A stretch of 64,000 nt of DNA from positions 1,908,922 through 1,972,921 of the forward strand of contig VZRR01010919.1 in assembly GCA_013398015.1 (NCBI GenBank). Reading direction: 5' to 3'. The notes under the pieces were generated by a model. It was given only the letters and a program-made list of their open reading frames with translations. It ran no database searches and had not been told where the DNA came from. This DNA comes from Oreocharis arfaki (lineage: Eukaryota > Chordata > Aves > Passeriformes > Paramythiidae). A program made the translations under genes and the position numbers. This document shows positions 1 through 13,100 of the stretch, piece by piece; the stretch's first letter is position 1; the number at the start of each line of letters is the position of its first letter.

Positions 1-235
1 GAGCGGCGGTGTGCCCGTGTCCCGCCGCAGCGGAGCCGCCCCGCGCCCGCCGGTCCCGCGCCGCCGCCGGGCTCCCTCCGCTCCGAGCGGCTGCGGGGCT
101 GCGGCAAGGAGGCAGCGGGCAGGACCGAGGCGCGGGGCGGCACGCGGGGACGCGAGCCCTGCCCGGCCCGTTCCCGCCGGCACAACTCGCACGAGATAGC
201 GAGCCGGGAAGCAATTTCAGCCTTCCACCAGCGTA
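1..235. promoter_or_regulatory. CpG-rich island at left window edge
   Basis: The first ~230 bases are very GC-rich with dense CpG and end abruptly at ordinary AT-rich sequence near 240. This is what a vertebrate CpG-island promoter or first exon looks like. Open frames here are only GC-driven and are not called as genes. From known tetrapod synteny, the gene to the left of NPY5R is NPY1R, transcribed away from it, so this could be the 5' end of NPY1R. That is inference: no NPY1R coding sequence is visible in the window. Confidence 0.55.
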
Positions 236-240
236 GCCTC

Positions 241-3200
241 CGCTTTATGTTTTACATTTCCTTTTCACAAGTTTAATCTGCAAACGTCTGCTTTCTCGAA
301 CTGCTCTAAGTGACATTATATGCAGGCATCACATGGGGGGGGGGGGGAAGCCCATCTGACTAATGTGACGGGTGGAAAAATGACTCAATTCCTGGGTTTT
401 TTGGTTTTTTCTTTTTTTTTTTTTCTGTAATGCATACGCTTGATGTTGAGCGGCCAAGTGCCCTCAGCAGCACTGGCACTGAGTCAAGGGGAAAACAGGA
501 ACTCTGAACACCTTAATCTTAGCTAGCAGGGCTGTGCAGCAAAGAAAGAAGAAAACAAGACAAAAGACAAAAATTGGCAAATGTTAAACACCGCAGAAAA
601 TTTCTTTAGCCATTTAGCCATTAGCAAGGGAAACAGGCATTCTTAAATAACCACCCCTTTGCAAGGCCTTGGATTTTAAAATTCTGAAACTCAAGCATGT
701 GTATTCAGAAGACAAATTTAAAAATAAAATCAAATTAATTGATAAACAATTAAAAAACAATTAATCGATAACCTGACACAAACCTGACACACTTTTACTT
801 CAACTTGCCATTAGTGGCACTGAATCCGGGCACCATTAGTGGCACTGGATTCTGCACTGAATTTGGAACTTTCTCTCTGCCCACTCCCATGAGCTAAATG
901 TATTGCTCACTTAACCTTAGGTTATGGTAATTAAAGTAATGCCACTTAAAATTCACACAAGTGGGTTCCAAACCTGACTTCATATGGCATTTATCACAAA
1001 AGCCGTAAAAACATTGCCCACTAAAATGTACTTCATTAAAAGTTACTCTGAATAGGTGAGCTTTTGTTATTAAATGATACTCAATATAAATCCCTGTACT
1101 GTGTAAGTCCCAGGAGAAGAATTGTCTTTGTCTCTTACTGGTGACAGACACCCTTTTAACCAGCCACATGGGGGACCAGAGTGGGGGCTGCCTCCTCCCT
1201 AGGGCAGAGCCAGTGTGTGAGGGCTGGGCTTGCAGCTCCAGCTCCTCCTGAGGGCCAGCCAAAGGATGACCATGCCAATGCCATGCCTTCTCACTGCTGT
1301 CAGGAGTTCAGCTGGCTCTGCTGGCTCTTTCTAATCACCACAAGGCTACATGAAACTGCGGCAGGCAGTGTAGCTTGCCTCTGAGTGACATTTTACTGTG
1401 AGAGTTAACAGCAAGAATTTCAGACAAAAGGCATCTCTGTTTGAGGTTTGACTACTCTGATTTTCAAGCTAGCTAGGTATGCACCTGCGTATTCTCTGTC
1501 AGACCTTCTGCCTCTGCTAACTAAATTTATCGGATCTCCTAGTCCCCCAAATCTGTTTTACGGTCCAAAAAAGAAATTTACACCCCCAAAATCCCTTGAA
1601 GCATCATTTCTGTGGTGCCAGAAGTAGGTGCTTTATCCAAAAGGAAAGCGTGTGGATGATGTGGAGAGCCAGGGCTCCTCAATTCCCACAGTGTGACTTT
1701 GTCATAGTCTGAAAATCAACCTCTGGATTTAATAATGAACTCCACCATCACTTGGATAGCACTGTGACTTGATGGAATGATGGCAGGAGCAGGCGAGGAG
1801 CCCTGTCCTGCAAGGAGAGAACTGGGCAGGTTCTTCCACCAGCCAAGACCAAACTGCCCCCAGCAATAAGGTGTCTGGGGTTTTGCGCTCTTGGTTTTTC
1901 TACTCCCTTAGCCAAGCTCTGCTCTTGCTTATTTATGCAATATCAAAACCAGAAAATGCTACTGCTCCGTATTGCCTCTTCTTTCCCATAGCAGAGATGC
2001 AACCTAAGAGCAAATCTAGGAACCAGCTCAGAAACACAGCACTGCTGGCAAGTGACAAGGAGTCCTTCTTTCCTGTCCTTCTGCAAAATGGACCAGACAA
2101 CAGGGGGGCATGAAGTTCAATCTCCTGAACAGCTGCACTGTTCCTTGTCTCCTAAACTCCCAGCTCCCAAGCCAGGAAGGAGATTCCCTCCCACTCTGAG
2201 TGCTGGCTTGGGATGGGGAAAGCCCGTAGCTCTGCAGACCCCTCTGGGTGATTGCACTGTCTCCCCTACCAAGCACATCCTCCCGAGTCTCTGTGAGAAA
2301 TTTGGTCAAAAGTTTAGCACCAAGAGACAGAAAGGGTGAAATAATGTGCTGCGAAGTAAATGGAAATGTGCAGTAAAACTATTGGAGCTGTTCAAAAGCT
2401 AGCAAAAAATGCTGTCAGCCCAAGCTCATGGTTCACTCAGCTGCTCGGAAGTTCCACCTAGAGCCAAACCCTCCCTTGGATTTTGTCACCTTCACCTAAG
2501 ACAGCAAGCAAACACCAGCCTAACTGGCACACAACCACACAGACTCATGGAAAAGCAACCACAGGGGAAACTCACCTTGCAACTGCTCTGCCTGTCTGTG
2601 GTCTGCTCGGGGGCTGGTCCAGGACGCTGGACGGAGAAGGAGTAGGAAAAGAAGAAGGATCCTTTGGTATTTCTCCACTCAGATCCTAAAGATTGGTGAG
2701 GGAGGCTGGAGACTCCCCCTTAAAGCTGAACTCCACCTTACCCCAGTATCACATGATGGTGCTCTACGGAGTAGATCCTGAAAATCACACTGCAAGCACA
2801 TCACCTTTAAACTGCACATCTGAGGGTGGGTTGCCTAGTAATTCCGAAAGAAATGCAATTAAATATTGAAACAAAAGAGGGGGGCTGGGGGGAGAGCGCA
2901 GGGAAAAGCTCAGGAAGGGAGACAGTTTCAAATCGGTCTGCCTGTTTCATTTTGTCTGCAAGTTATTGCCATCTTGTGGCCAAACTAAAGATGGAAACAG
3001 AAACTGTTGCGAAGGGGACGAGAAAGAGATTTTAAGCATAAGGAGCAAGTTACAAAATTTGGGTTTGGCTTTTTAAACCAGTACAGCTAGCTTCTGGTCT
3101 GCTAGTTTATTATGAATAGCTATGACCGGAACACAAAGAAATGTCAAGTTACTGAAACATCTTGCTGTCTCACTCACAAAAAGCACTGCACTGACCTACT

Positions 3201-4190
3201 TCAATGGGCATAAAAGACAGTAAGTTGGGAAGTCTGCGAGAAGTTACCCAGAAAAATGTAAGCAACACTTTGAAAATGCCTTGACAAAACCTGAAGACTT
3301 TAATAGGAGTTTGGATTTCTTGGAAAACAGAAGTTCCCTAATTCTTCCAAGGTTCCAGATTAAATTTTCCTGTGTCACGAGTTGCATGCTCTTACATTCT
3401 TACCTTCAGGCATGCACTTATTACATGGCAACACTGTTGTGTCATGAATTACTCTCAATTGAGAAACCAGGTTAATTATAGCTAAAAACCCAGTTGCACA
3501 TGGTAAATGATTGTAACATTTTTTGTAGAAGCAGCTGCACAGAAAGATTTCAGAGCCCAGAACAAGGCTGATGTTTACATTGTATTTACAGGAGCTCAGC
3601 TCAACTGCATCGTAATTGCAGTCCCTGATGTTAGAAAGAAAACTGCAGGCACACCACAAGGTAGCTGTGGTGCTGCTGACATCTTAAGAGCAGCAGCCAG
3701 AAGGGAAGTGCAGGCTGTATATAATGCCTCTTAAGAACCTCAGTCCTACGTGGGTCATTAGCATATGTCTGTCTTGGACTGAGCAGAGCAAAGGTAGGTA
3801 CACTCAGGCAGGGATCCAAGCTGAAGGTCTCACAAAGAGTATATTTCTGTCTGAAGCAGTGACACTCTTGGACATGTACAACTGAGACCTCTCTTTTCTA
3901 TGGATGTGAAATGATTCATTCACACTACCAAAAAAAAAAGAAAAAAGTTGTCTAATATAGATATTTTTAAGGGCAATAGATGTATTGCTAGGCAGAGAAA
4001 AAGCCTTTTTTTGTTATGCCTGGATGTTCCCACTACTTCCCTGTAATGTTCTTACCCATATGATCAAGACGGCTATTAAAAAAATTAAAATAAGCATTCT
4101 GTGATACAGAATTGTTGTATCCAAGGTATCCAACAGGTATCCAAGGCAGAGATACATTTTTAGGACCAGTTCAGAATAAGAGACTTGAAT
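241..4190. other. noncoding intergenic region with simple repeats
   Basis: No exon or recognisable gene is seen. It holds a 13-base G run (335-347), a T-rich tract (395-424), a 25-bp tandem repeat (808-849) and a short doubled CCTGACACA motif near 772-791. Base composition is ordinary AT-rich avian intergenic DNA. Open frames on both strands are short, unlinked and lack splice or codon support. Confidence 0.6.
808..849. repeat. 25-bp tandem repeat, about 1.7 copies
   Basis: The motif CCATTAGTGGCACTG occurs at 808 and again 25 bases later at 833. The second copy is incomplete and diverges after about 17 bases. Confidence 0.7.
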
Positions 4191-4199
4191 TTACATGGC

Positions 4200-4700
4200 A
4201 AGTTGGGGAGCTGCAGGGGTGGCTTCTGTGAGAAGACTACGCCCTTGTTGAACAGAACCCTTTTCATCTGACTCCAAAATGGACCCACTGCTGGCCAGAG
4301 CAGAGATTCCCACCCCACCGCCTGTGGTGAGAACCATGGTGACACAAGTTGCTCCCTTGAAGCCCATGCAGGACCATGGTGGAGCAGATATCCATGCTGT
4401 GGTCCACGGAGAGGAGTTCACACAGGAGCAGTCTGTTCCTGAAGGTCTGCAAGCCATGGGAAGGACCCGTGCTGGACAAGGGGAACATCCTGAGGAGGAA
4501 GGAGTGGCAGAGACAACATGTGATGAACCGACCAGAACTCCTATTCCCTGTCCCCATGCACCACTCAGAGGGGTAGGAATATAGAACAGTTGGGAAGCTA
4601 GAGTCATGTTGAGCCTGGGAAGACAGGGGTGTAGGGCGCTGTGAATTTTGCCTTTGTTTCTCACCACCCTATTCTATTTTAAATAGATTAATGTACCATG
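4200..4700 (+). mobile_element. ERV(L)-associated avian interspersed repeat, internal 3' part
   Basis: The block contains successive imperfect units with the phrases 'gatatccatgctg', 'gagcagtctgttcctgaagg', 'ccatgggaaggacccg', 'gaggaggaaggag' and 'atgtgatgaaccgacc'. I recognise this pattern as a common bird repeat lying near the 3' end of ERVL-like proviruses. Both strands have open frames only because the sequence is G/C-biased and stop-poor. The following 'tttgtttctcaccaccct' also fits the end of that repeat. Membership and orientation come from memory of bird genomes and need a repeat-library search. No retroviral gene product is readable. Confidence 0.55.
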
Positions 4701-5139
4701 GAGCCATTCATTTACTATCCTAGCAAAATGCCAATTTTTCAGAAATTTCTGAATTTTCACATACATAGGATCTTCTTTCTCCTCCATTTTGTCATTAGTC
4801 ATGAGGATCTCCATTTCAGCAAAAAATGAAGTGTTTCATAATATTTCAGTTGTTAATGGTCAATACATACATGAATTTCAAACATTGCATAAACATTGGC
4901 AAAGCAAACCTCACAATGCCTCTCTTATACCATGCAAATAAAATAACTACCTATAAAAGATCAAAAATAGAGCCTAGGAGTCACTCACTGACCTGAACTC
5001 ACAGTGATAACAACAAATATTCATAGGGTTATTCTCACTGCACACAGATGCAAGGTCAGGCTCTGAACAGTGTCGTGGAGCAATGGAAAGGACTGCCTCG
5101 GTCCCTAAGTCTTTCAAACACATGTGCTACAATTAAATT

Positions 5140-5156
5140 TATATACATAAATACAT

Positions 5157-5196
<40 letters not shown>

Positions 5197-5215
5197 GTAT
5201 GTGTATGTGCACACA
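5140..5215. repeat. (TA)n / (CATA)n microsatellite
   Basis: An uninterrupted TA run at about 5166-5190 is flanked by ATACATACAT and TATGTATGTG units. It is a simple dinucleotide/tetranucleotide repeat. Confidence 0.9.
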
Positions 5216-8200
5216 TGCTATAACCCGAGCCTTGCTGCAAACTTTCTGCTTCACCGCACCCTCGTGTGCCCACCTCAGATGACTAAATCAGTTGGAGCTA
5301 TATGAGTCTTCTCAGAAGCATTTCACATACATGTGAGCACTAATACACACTAAAAAATAATCACTCTAATAAACAGATACTGACTCTTTTCAAACTTTCT
5401 ATTATAGCAGTATAAAATACACGCTGTGCATCAGGTATGCTCTGTAGGAAAATCAGGCATTAGCAGGTCCTGGCTATTCTGTGCATCTCCAGTCTCAACA
5501 CCAAGCTGAGAGTCTCCATCTTGAGCTCCAAGCTCACAAAGATGCCAGATAATTCCTCATAACTCTTATTTTATTGATGATGACTGCCAGGACATGAGAA
5601 CACTGGAGCAGTAAGATAACCATTGTGTTAAAGATTATCCTCTTCCAGGGAATAAACTTTTCAGTACATCAAAGGTACTCTGGACTGGAAGACTTTTTGT
5701 TTGTGTGCATATGTTTACTTGTGTGAAGGCATGAGATTGCAAAAAGAGAGTAAGTACAAAAAACAGAACACAAGTATTTCAACGAAGGAAATAGAACTGC
5801 CTGAGTAAAAGAATACAGAAATGCTTTGAAGAAAAAACATTGAGAAGGGAATGAGATGTTTACAAAAAACACGTAGAAAAAATAGACCAAGACATAAATC
5901 CATTAAAATTCTTTATCACTGCAAAACTCAAAAATAGAAAAGATTTCATAAAATGAGGCTGTTGCTTTCATTGCAATGTATTGCTGTGTGTTCAGGCAAT
6001 GCAATCCCTCCTTAAAACTTAAAATCCAGTAAGTGAAAGAACACCAGGAGGGTCATTTGTATCTTCTGTTCTATATAAAACAAACTGAAGTCACGGCTAT
6101 GGAAATGAATGTAAATACTCTCCGAAGGGTTTTTCAATTTCATTTTTTTATTGTTTTTATTTTCTAGTAATGAACAGTGCCATTGAAATACTTGCATTTC
6201 ACATTACTCTGTTCAAAGATAAGGGAACTCATGGTCCTTGGGGCAAAAGTCTGTCATCAGTAGACTAAACAGACCTTTTGCTGTTGAGTATGATTTGAAT
6301 TGCAGCAAATTCTCTCTTTGGCTAAGAACATATTTATTCTGACATAACTGCATCTGACACCAAACATAACAACACTTCATTTGACTGCTAATGTCACAAA
6401 CCCAAAGAAGCTGCATGAATGATTATGTGGTTAATCTCTGCTGACAGTCTTGCTGCTGCAGTTCCATTTTCAAAAATACAGCCAAGCTGACTAGTGTAAA
6501 TCTATCCTGATCCCATGAAATATTTCTTAAAGGTTGCTTGAGCCATAACCTAAATTATGGCTAAATTATAGTTAAAACACTAAGTCATGTTTTTTGCTAT
6601 GGCCACCCCACCATGTCCATTTAGGATTCAAACTCCTGTGTGCTCATACACAAGCTCTCATCTGGCTTCAGATGAAGCACAAATAGGCCCCACACATGAT
6701 CATCCAGACAGGTCAATGTGTATGACACCAGCCAAAAAATGTGAAGACACATTAGGAAACAAAACTTACTAATTACAGGCTCACCCTTGGAAGTATTTTA
6801 TTAGCTAACCATCAGGTGTCCTGCCTTTCATTGCAAAGACGTCTCAACCATTGCCATCTTTTCAGAAGTCCAAGGCTTGCTGCTTTATGCAAGCTAAGAA
6901 TCTCTGGACGGGATGGACCATACAGAAGCCAGACATTAATAGTATTTTTAATAGTGTTTTAATAGAATTTTTCTGGGCATGAAGTGGTTCGGTGAAGAAT
7001 TTTAACCAACAGAAATATTTTATATGTATCTCACAAAATCTCTCAAATTCTGTAGTAGCTATATCTTACCATTTACACTGTTTTGCCCATGGATAGCTGC
7101 TCCATTGGTAGCAGACTTCACAGTAACATTAGACTTTGTCTCATGGCAAACTCTGACTCAGGACGATTGACTGCATGCAGTGGAATTGGACATTACATGC
7201 TTTAGACCTTCAGGTTTGTGGCATTTATCAGTTCCCATGGATTTCCATTGGAGATTTGAGTCTTCATATCTTCCACAGTTTGCCTTTAGAGGCTAAATTT
7301 TCTAAGATACTTGAATGATTCTCCCAAAAGAAAGATACGTTTGGGACTGTGGTAAGAAACATGACAAAACTAATTTGTATTAATACAGCCACAGAGTTTT
7401 CTCCTGTATTTTTTGTTGTGTCCTTCTGACTCAGGAATCCCAGCCTTCTCTCTCTGATGCACCATTTTTTGCCCCAGCTCTTCCAGAGGAGGTATCTTTC
7501 ATCATCACCATCTCTTACTTCCTCAAGGACTCCTCTATGGTTTCAGCAACCCTATGGTGGCTGGTTTCCAGGGAACTTGTATTACGATCTGCTGTCACTC
7601 CTGACATTTGATATCTCTAATGTCCATACCTTTTCTATCTCTAGATTACTGATTTTATTATTCAGTAGTATTACTGGCAAGACAGAGGTACACAAACAGT
7701 GAAAAGGAAAAAAATTATAATGCTCTGAATAGTAATTGTCCCTGATCTGTGCAAGTATCAGGGGTGAAATGTAAAGATACAGCTGAGAGAAATGTGGTGT
7801 TATATACAAGTCTGTGGGGAATAAAACAAACAATGTCACACCTGGCAATACATTACTGGCTGAGGAACCCTCCTGAAATAAGACAGCCAACAAAAAAAGT
7901 ACGATGTTTTATTCTTAGAGGAAAGTTGCTTTGAGGAAGGAACACTTGTCTTACTGACTACTCCTGCTAAGAAGCACGTATTTTCTGGAGGCTGCTTGGG
8001 AAACTGTACTAGGTGACCTCCCACCTCAGAAATGGCTTAACATGATGGTAGGCTGTTTGTACCTTTACGAAGGTACAATGGCATCCCACATAAATCACAG
8101 TTGTGCAATACAATAAACTTTAATTTCCCACTGGGCTCTGCCAGCAAATTTAGATTTCTTTTTAAAGACAGTATCAGTCTGCTGTAGCCAGCAGTTTCCA

Positions 8201-8607
8201 CAGAAAGATGTAGCGTCTTTAAAACCTCACTCTTTCCAGGAGGGACCTTTCACTTCAAGCAGCAGGGACAGCAACATGGGGAGCTCTCCTGGAACAAGAG
8301 TAGTGGGGAAATTCTTAATCACCCCCGTCATGTGTTAGAACCATAGTGGGTTTGTATCTACAGGTCAAAAATTTGCGTGAAAGGCTTCAGAACCATCAGT
8401 GTTAGGTGGGAAGATGGTCAAAAATGCTAAGAACAGCTGCTCAGGCCTAAAAAGGATTAATTCTGTTCTCCATTGTGACTAACAGGAGAGTTGTGCTAAT
8501 ACGATGAGATGGATTGGCACGTCACTTCCACCTGGCAGCTCCCTATGCTCCACTTGCACATGCAGTGATTCACCAGCAGTGGGTGGTGAATTATGCAGAA
8601 GCAGGCG

Positions 8608-8657
8608 AAAGAAGATGAGATGAAGTCTTCAAAAGAAGATAAGATGAAATCTTCTTT
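8608..8657. repeat. 24-bp tandem repeat, two copies
   Basis: Two imperfect copies of a unit of the form GAAGATRAGATGAARTCTTC follow each other at a 24-base period. Each unit is itself partly palindromic (GAAGA...TCTTC). Confidence 0.7.
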
Positions 8658-9289
8658 CCCATCCTGAGCTCATCTGCTAAAGATGAAGATTATTTGTTCC
8701 TGGATTGCTCAATGAGTATTTTCCCAATGCCCAAGTTAAATAAGAAACCTTCCTGGACTTTGCAAAGGTTATTTTACAATATGATTGTCCAGTTGTTTTG
8801 TACTTGTGGGGTACAGTCTTTCACAGGCTAATTATACTGACAGTTTTGCTGCAGTGCTGTGTTAATATCAACTGTCAAAGTAGCACCTTGGCAAATGGGA
8901 AAGTCATTACACTTCTGTGTCAGATTCTGCCACTTGTGCTCCCAGGGACCCGCATGTCACTGAGTTCTCTGGTAGCTCTGTAATAAGACTATGATCAATG
9001 ACTCTTGTGCTAGAGGATAACAGCTGGTGAGAGCAGCAGAATTTGTCTTTCATGCTTCGCACTATGACACACCCAACAATTTTTAGGCTTTAAAATATTG
9101 CTCACATAAGAAAATGCCCTGCTTTCCCACTGATTGTTCAGATAAAATTAAAACCACCCTTCAGATATTTTGCTCTGTAAGAACTGAACTCAGCTCAGCA
9201 AGGAACACTGTTTGGGGGAAATCCATCGCCTCCCACCTGTTCTAAAATAAAAATTAAAGGGTGTTCGAGCAGCATGGATAAAAACGTCC

Positions 9290-10150
9290 AGAGCTGCTCT
9301 CCGGCCGAAGCGAGGGGAGCTCTGATCAGCGTTCTGTGATTGCCTGTCTGTGCTCGCACCTCCCTACGTCCTGAGACTCGCAGAGCGTTTTACCTTTGCA
9401 AAATGCCGTGCCCGGAGTGCCGGGTGAGGCACTGAGAGCATCCCGTAAGCACCGCCGGGCGCGGGAGTTATTTACCGTCTCGCTGTATTTCCATGGAAAC
9501 TCTAATTGTCACACCGTGCAGCGCTGAAATACCGGGCTCCAGGGCCGCCTGGAGCGGCCTCCCGAAATGCGCCCGCGCTGCAGCCCCGGCCCCGGCCCCG
9601 CCGNCGCGGCCCCTCCTGCCCCCGGGGCGCCCGCAGCGGGACACGCGCGCAGGTAACGCGGAGCGAGCTCGGCTCGGCTCGGCTCAGGTTAGGTTAGGTT
9701 GGCTCCCCTCCCCTCCCTTCGCGGGGCGGCCGCGCCAGTTTGCGCGGGGCNATGCGCCGCCAGCCCGGGGGGCTGCGCGCCTCCCCCTGCTCCCGCGAAG
9801 CCGCGCTCCGCCCGCCCGTGCCGGAGCCGTGAGTGCGGACCGGGGCCGCCGCCTCGCCGCGCCCGCGGCCCCTCCTGCCCCCGGGGCGCCCGCAGCGGGA
9901 CACGCGCGCAGGTAACGCGGAGCGAGCTCGGCTCGGCTCGGCTCAGGTTAGGTTAGGTTGGCTCCCCTCCCCTCCCTTCGCGGGGCGGCCGCGCAAGTTT
10001 GCGCGGGGCCCCGCCCTGGCAGGAGGTGCGCGGGGACGGGGGGACCGCATCAGCCCCGGCGGTGTCGCGGTGGCCGCGGGGCGCGGGCTAAGAGCGGGTG
10101 CGCGGTTTCGGACGCGGGGCGGTGCGGGCGTGCACAGTGGTTCCCAAGGG
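9290..10150 (+). promoter_or_regulatory. NPY5R: CpG island, probable NPY5R promoter and untranslated first exon
   Basis: GC content and CpG density rise sharply from about 9290 to 10150, with many GC-box-like tracts (for example the repeated CCCCG run before 9604). A strong splice-donor sequence, GCGCAG|GTAACG, occurs at 9653 and again at 9912. It would suit a noncoding first exon spliced to the acceptor at 14730-14731, just before the NPY5R start codon. In mammals NPY5R has 5' untranslated exons and shares a regulatory region with the divergently transcribed NPY1R. The exact start site and which donor is used are inference. The island contains two single-base gaps (9604 and 9751) and a suspect duplication. 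Confidence 0.6.
9605..10009. repeat. 146-bp duplication in CpG island, period 259
   Basis: Positions 9605-9750 and 9864-10009 are the same 146-bp sequence with one visible difference (C at 9735, A at 9994). The first copy is bounded exactly by the single Ns at 9604 and 9751. It includes the GCTCG repeats, the AGGTT repeats and the candidate splice donor. The N boundaries make an assembly gap-fill artefact more likely than a real duplication. Confidence 0.85.
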
Positions 10151-13100
10151 AGGCGTAGAAGGGCAAAAGTAACAGTCGTTCCCGTTTTGGGGTGGTTTGG
10201 TGCTTTTGCTATTGCGAGCCCGGAGCTGCTGTGCTCCCTGGAAAAAATTGTAGCCATGCGTTTCAAGTTTTCTGTTCTGGCCAGCAAATAGCCCTTTATG
10301 TTCCATAGCATTTCCTCAGAGCTGAACATACAGTCTTATTAGTTGGCTTTTGCATAATTTGGGAAGTTGTATTCTCGTTTTCCAGGATAATGTTGCAGTT
10401 CTTTTGGTGAGACACAGAAATAGGCATACCATAATGTGTACAAAAATCCTTTTTTCTCGACTTCTATAGTAATTTCAATCTGTTGAATTCTGCGAGGTTC
10501 TCAGGCTAGTTTTTGCTGTTGCACATGATGAACAGGAACATCAGAACCAGCAGCTTTTCATCTTTAGCTTGTGTTGTGAGTGCAACACTTCAGTGGTTTC
10601 AGATTCTGTCTCGGATGTTATCTCAGTCTGTATTGACGTGAGGGCATTGTTTCTCAGGTTGTAACTGCACAACTCGGTGCTTTCCTAAAGCTTTGGTGGT
10701 CGTGCAGTAACAGCCACTCATATTAACTACTTACGACTGTGTAGATGTTTAAAAACCTTCTCTGACTTTTTCTATGCAGTCTTGATACCGCTCCAGTATC
10801 ATGAGGGCAGAAAGGTTGTACTTCTTATGAATTTACATATTTTGCTTCCTCCCTGTATGTGTTCACCACTGGGTTTGGGGGTTTTTGATTTTTTGGGATT
10901 TTTTGTGGCGGTTTTTTGGTTGTTTTTTCCTTCTTTTAGTATAGAAAAAGGTCACCCAAGACTGTAAATCGTTCACAGCTATAAAGATTAATTGCCCTGT
11001 TACAAGGATTGAACTGACTGGACTATATAAGGACCAGCCAGTCAGAGATAATAGGTATTAATATTGTGGGATATAAGCTCTTATCCATGAATAAACCTTA
11101 ATATAACTATCTCATCTAATTGAAGGAACATTTCCTGAAAAAACAATTGCCTTTAGAGGATGATGGTTGCCTGCTTAACTTTTGTGTTCTTGAAAATTTC
11201 CCTTTAAATATATAGAGAAATAGAAATATCCAGCCTATTAACTGTCCTAAATTACGATTTTGGGATTTTGTAATTTAAGCGATAGCTTTAGGTGAAAAAA
11301 TGAAGTTAAGTACAAGATATTAAACACGTTAAATTGGCGTAGGTGATGTGGTGCCTCCAACTCAGCTAAATGTTAACTGCAATCATTTGGCTCTTACAGT
11401 AAATATTCAAATCTACCTTAGATCCTGCCACAAAACTGCAGTCTCTACTGCCTTGTGCAGCCCAGCCTCCTGCCTCAAGCATTCCGCCGAAACTAAAGGA
11501 GACCTCTGCAAACCCACGAGGAGCTCACGGGTATGAGCTCACACAAGTGTAGCTTAGCACAGTTGGGAATGTGCAGTGTGCAGAGCAGCTCTACAGAACG
11601 GGAACCTCATGTGCCTGACTGATAGATGCAGGAGATGAAAGTGATCTGACTTTTGGAGCTGACAGCTAGAAAACCTCCAGCAGGTACCTTCAGGTTGACT
11701 AAATCTGAGCTTTGAAAACAGGTGCGAGAGCACCCTGGCACAACAGTGCATTTAGTTTAGAAATACGCTTCAAATATGAGAAGGTTTTGAGAAGAGGATG
11801 TATTATTTAATTCTCTTTTCCATAATGGGATTTTCAGGAATTTCCATTTTCCTGAAAGTTATGGCCACGTGCTGCACCAGGATTGACCAACCAACATGAG
11901 GGAGGGTGAGTGAATCTCTGAGAACAGAAGCAGCTGTTAAAAACAAAGCAGGAAGATAAATGCCAATAAGTGCACGCAGCCCTGTGAAATCAGTGGCATG
12001 CTGAGATGAGTTTGGGGACTAGAGATCAATGATATGGGAGGAAAACTTCTGTTTGCATCTTTTCTGCCACTGGCACTCAGACTGATAGTAACTGGTTTCT
12101 TTTTGAGCAGGAGAGAAAGCTCAGAGAGCAAGAGATCCACTTGGCATGTTTTGAAATTAGGGGGGAAAGTCTTCTTTCATTTTACACATCCAAAATGAAA
12201 ATAAAATTCTCTTTAGGCATTTTGCAAAGGGAACTTGTGTCAGCACAGCAGTTCTTTGTTGAAACCAGCAGATTACACTGTTATTCCTTCCCTCTCAGTC
12301 TTTCTGTCACGCTGGAACTGTGACTATAGGAAGATGGTGCAGAAGGGGTTTCTGCACACTTCAGAGTCTTGTGGTGTTTGAGGTGTTCAGCCAGGATCTG
12401 AACAGATCATGTTGTTAATTCTTCCAGTACTCCTTCCTCATGGAAATGAGCACACGTGGTAGGGAAGAGCTCATCTTACCTCTCACTTAAGGCAGAAAGC
12501 AGCCATAGCACAGAAGGAATGGAGCTGGCAAGCCCATGCTGGACTTGGAGGCACTCCTGCTAAACTTCTTCAGTATTGATGCATCTCAACAAAATAAGTC
12601 TACCTCAGAAAACCTGAATCTTCGCTTTTTCTTTTTAAAGAATTCTATTAAAAACACAATGAACCCTTCTTCTAAATCCATACTGCAAGAGCTTTATGTG
12701 GAGGTGGAGAAATCCACAGAACCTGGCAACAATCTTTCACTTAAACCTTCAAGAACTCAGTAAACATTAATTTATTAAACACGTTACAGTATAACAACAT
12801 ATAAAATTTTGTTCCTTGGTCCTATTCTTAGCATTATATTACCTTATCCAAGGCAAAGGTGCAAAAGTTATGTAGAGTCACATTTAGGGAATAGAAAGAC
12901 ATTTCAGCAGATTTTGGAAGTCTTTTTGTGGTGCACAGATCATACCATTTTCAGCTGGTTACTAGCAATTCAGAATTTAGCTCAGAAAAAATAAGTAAAA
13001 AACTATTTACTTCATCAGCTAAGAGTTGTGTAAAGAGAAGCCCACCAAAATGAAAACTTCTGGTAATATCAATATGGAAATAGAGAGATTAGATCACTTA

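Larger units (their letters stand above)
4701..9290. other. noncoding intergenic region
   Basis: No gene is recognised. The stretch is AT-rich and has a TA/CA microsatellite (5140-5215) and a 24-bp tandem repeat (8608-8657). NPY1R coding sequence, which could have been expected on the minus strand, was looked for and is not here: no frame carries a seven-transmembrane receptor. Confidence 0.6.

Noticed and set aside
4191..4667. 158-codon minus and 101-codon plus frames at 4.2-4.7 kb
   Set aside because: Both lie in a repeat I recognise as ERV-associated; open frames on both strands reflect its composition, not a gene.
241..9290. Search for NPY1R coding sequence on the minus strand
   Set aside because: No frame with the receptor's transmembrane motifs was found; the gene is presumably outside the window.
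9945..9960. AGGTTAGGTTAGGTT resembling a TTAGG telomere repeat
   Set aside because: Only about three units, the wrong repeat for a vertebrate telomere (TTAGGG), and located in a promoter island.
9493..10329. Several 60-150 codon frames in the NPY5R CpG island on both strands
   Set aside because: Overlapping stop-poor frames are expected of GC-rich DNA; the peptides are Ala/Arg/Pro/Gly-rich with no domain, and two of them depend on the suspect duplication.
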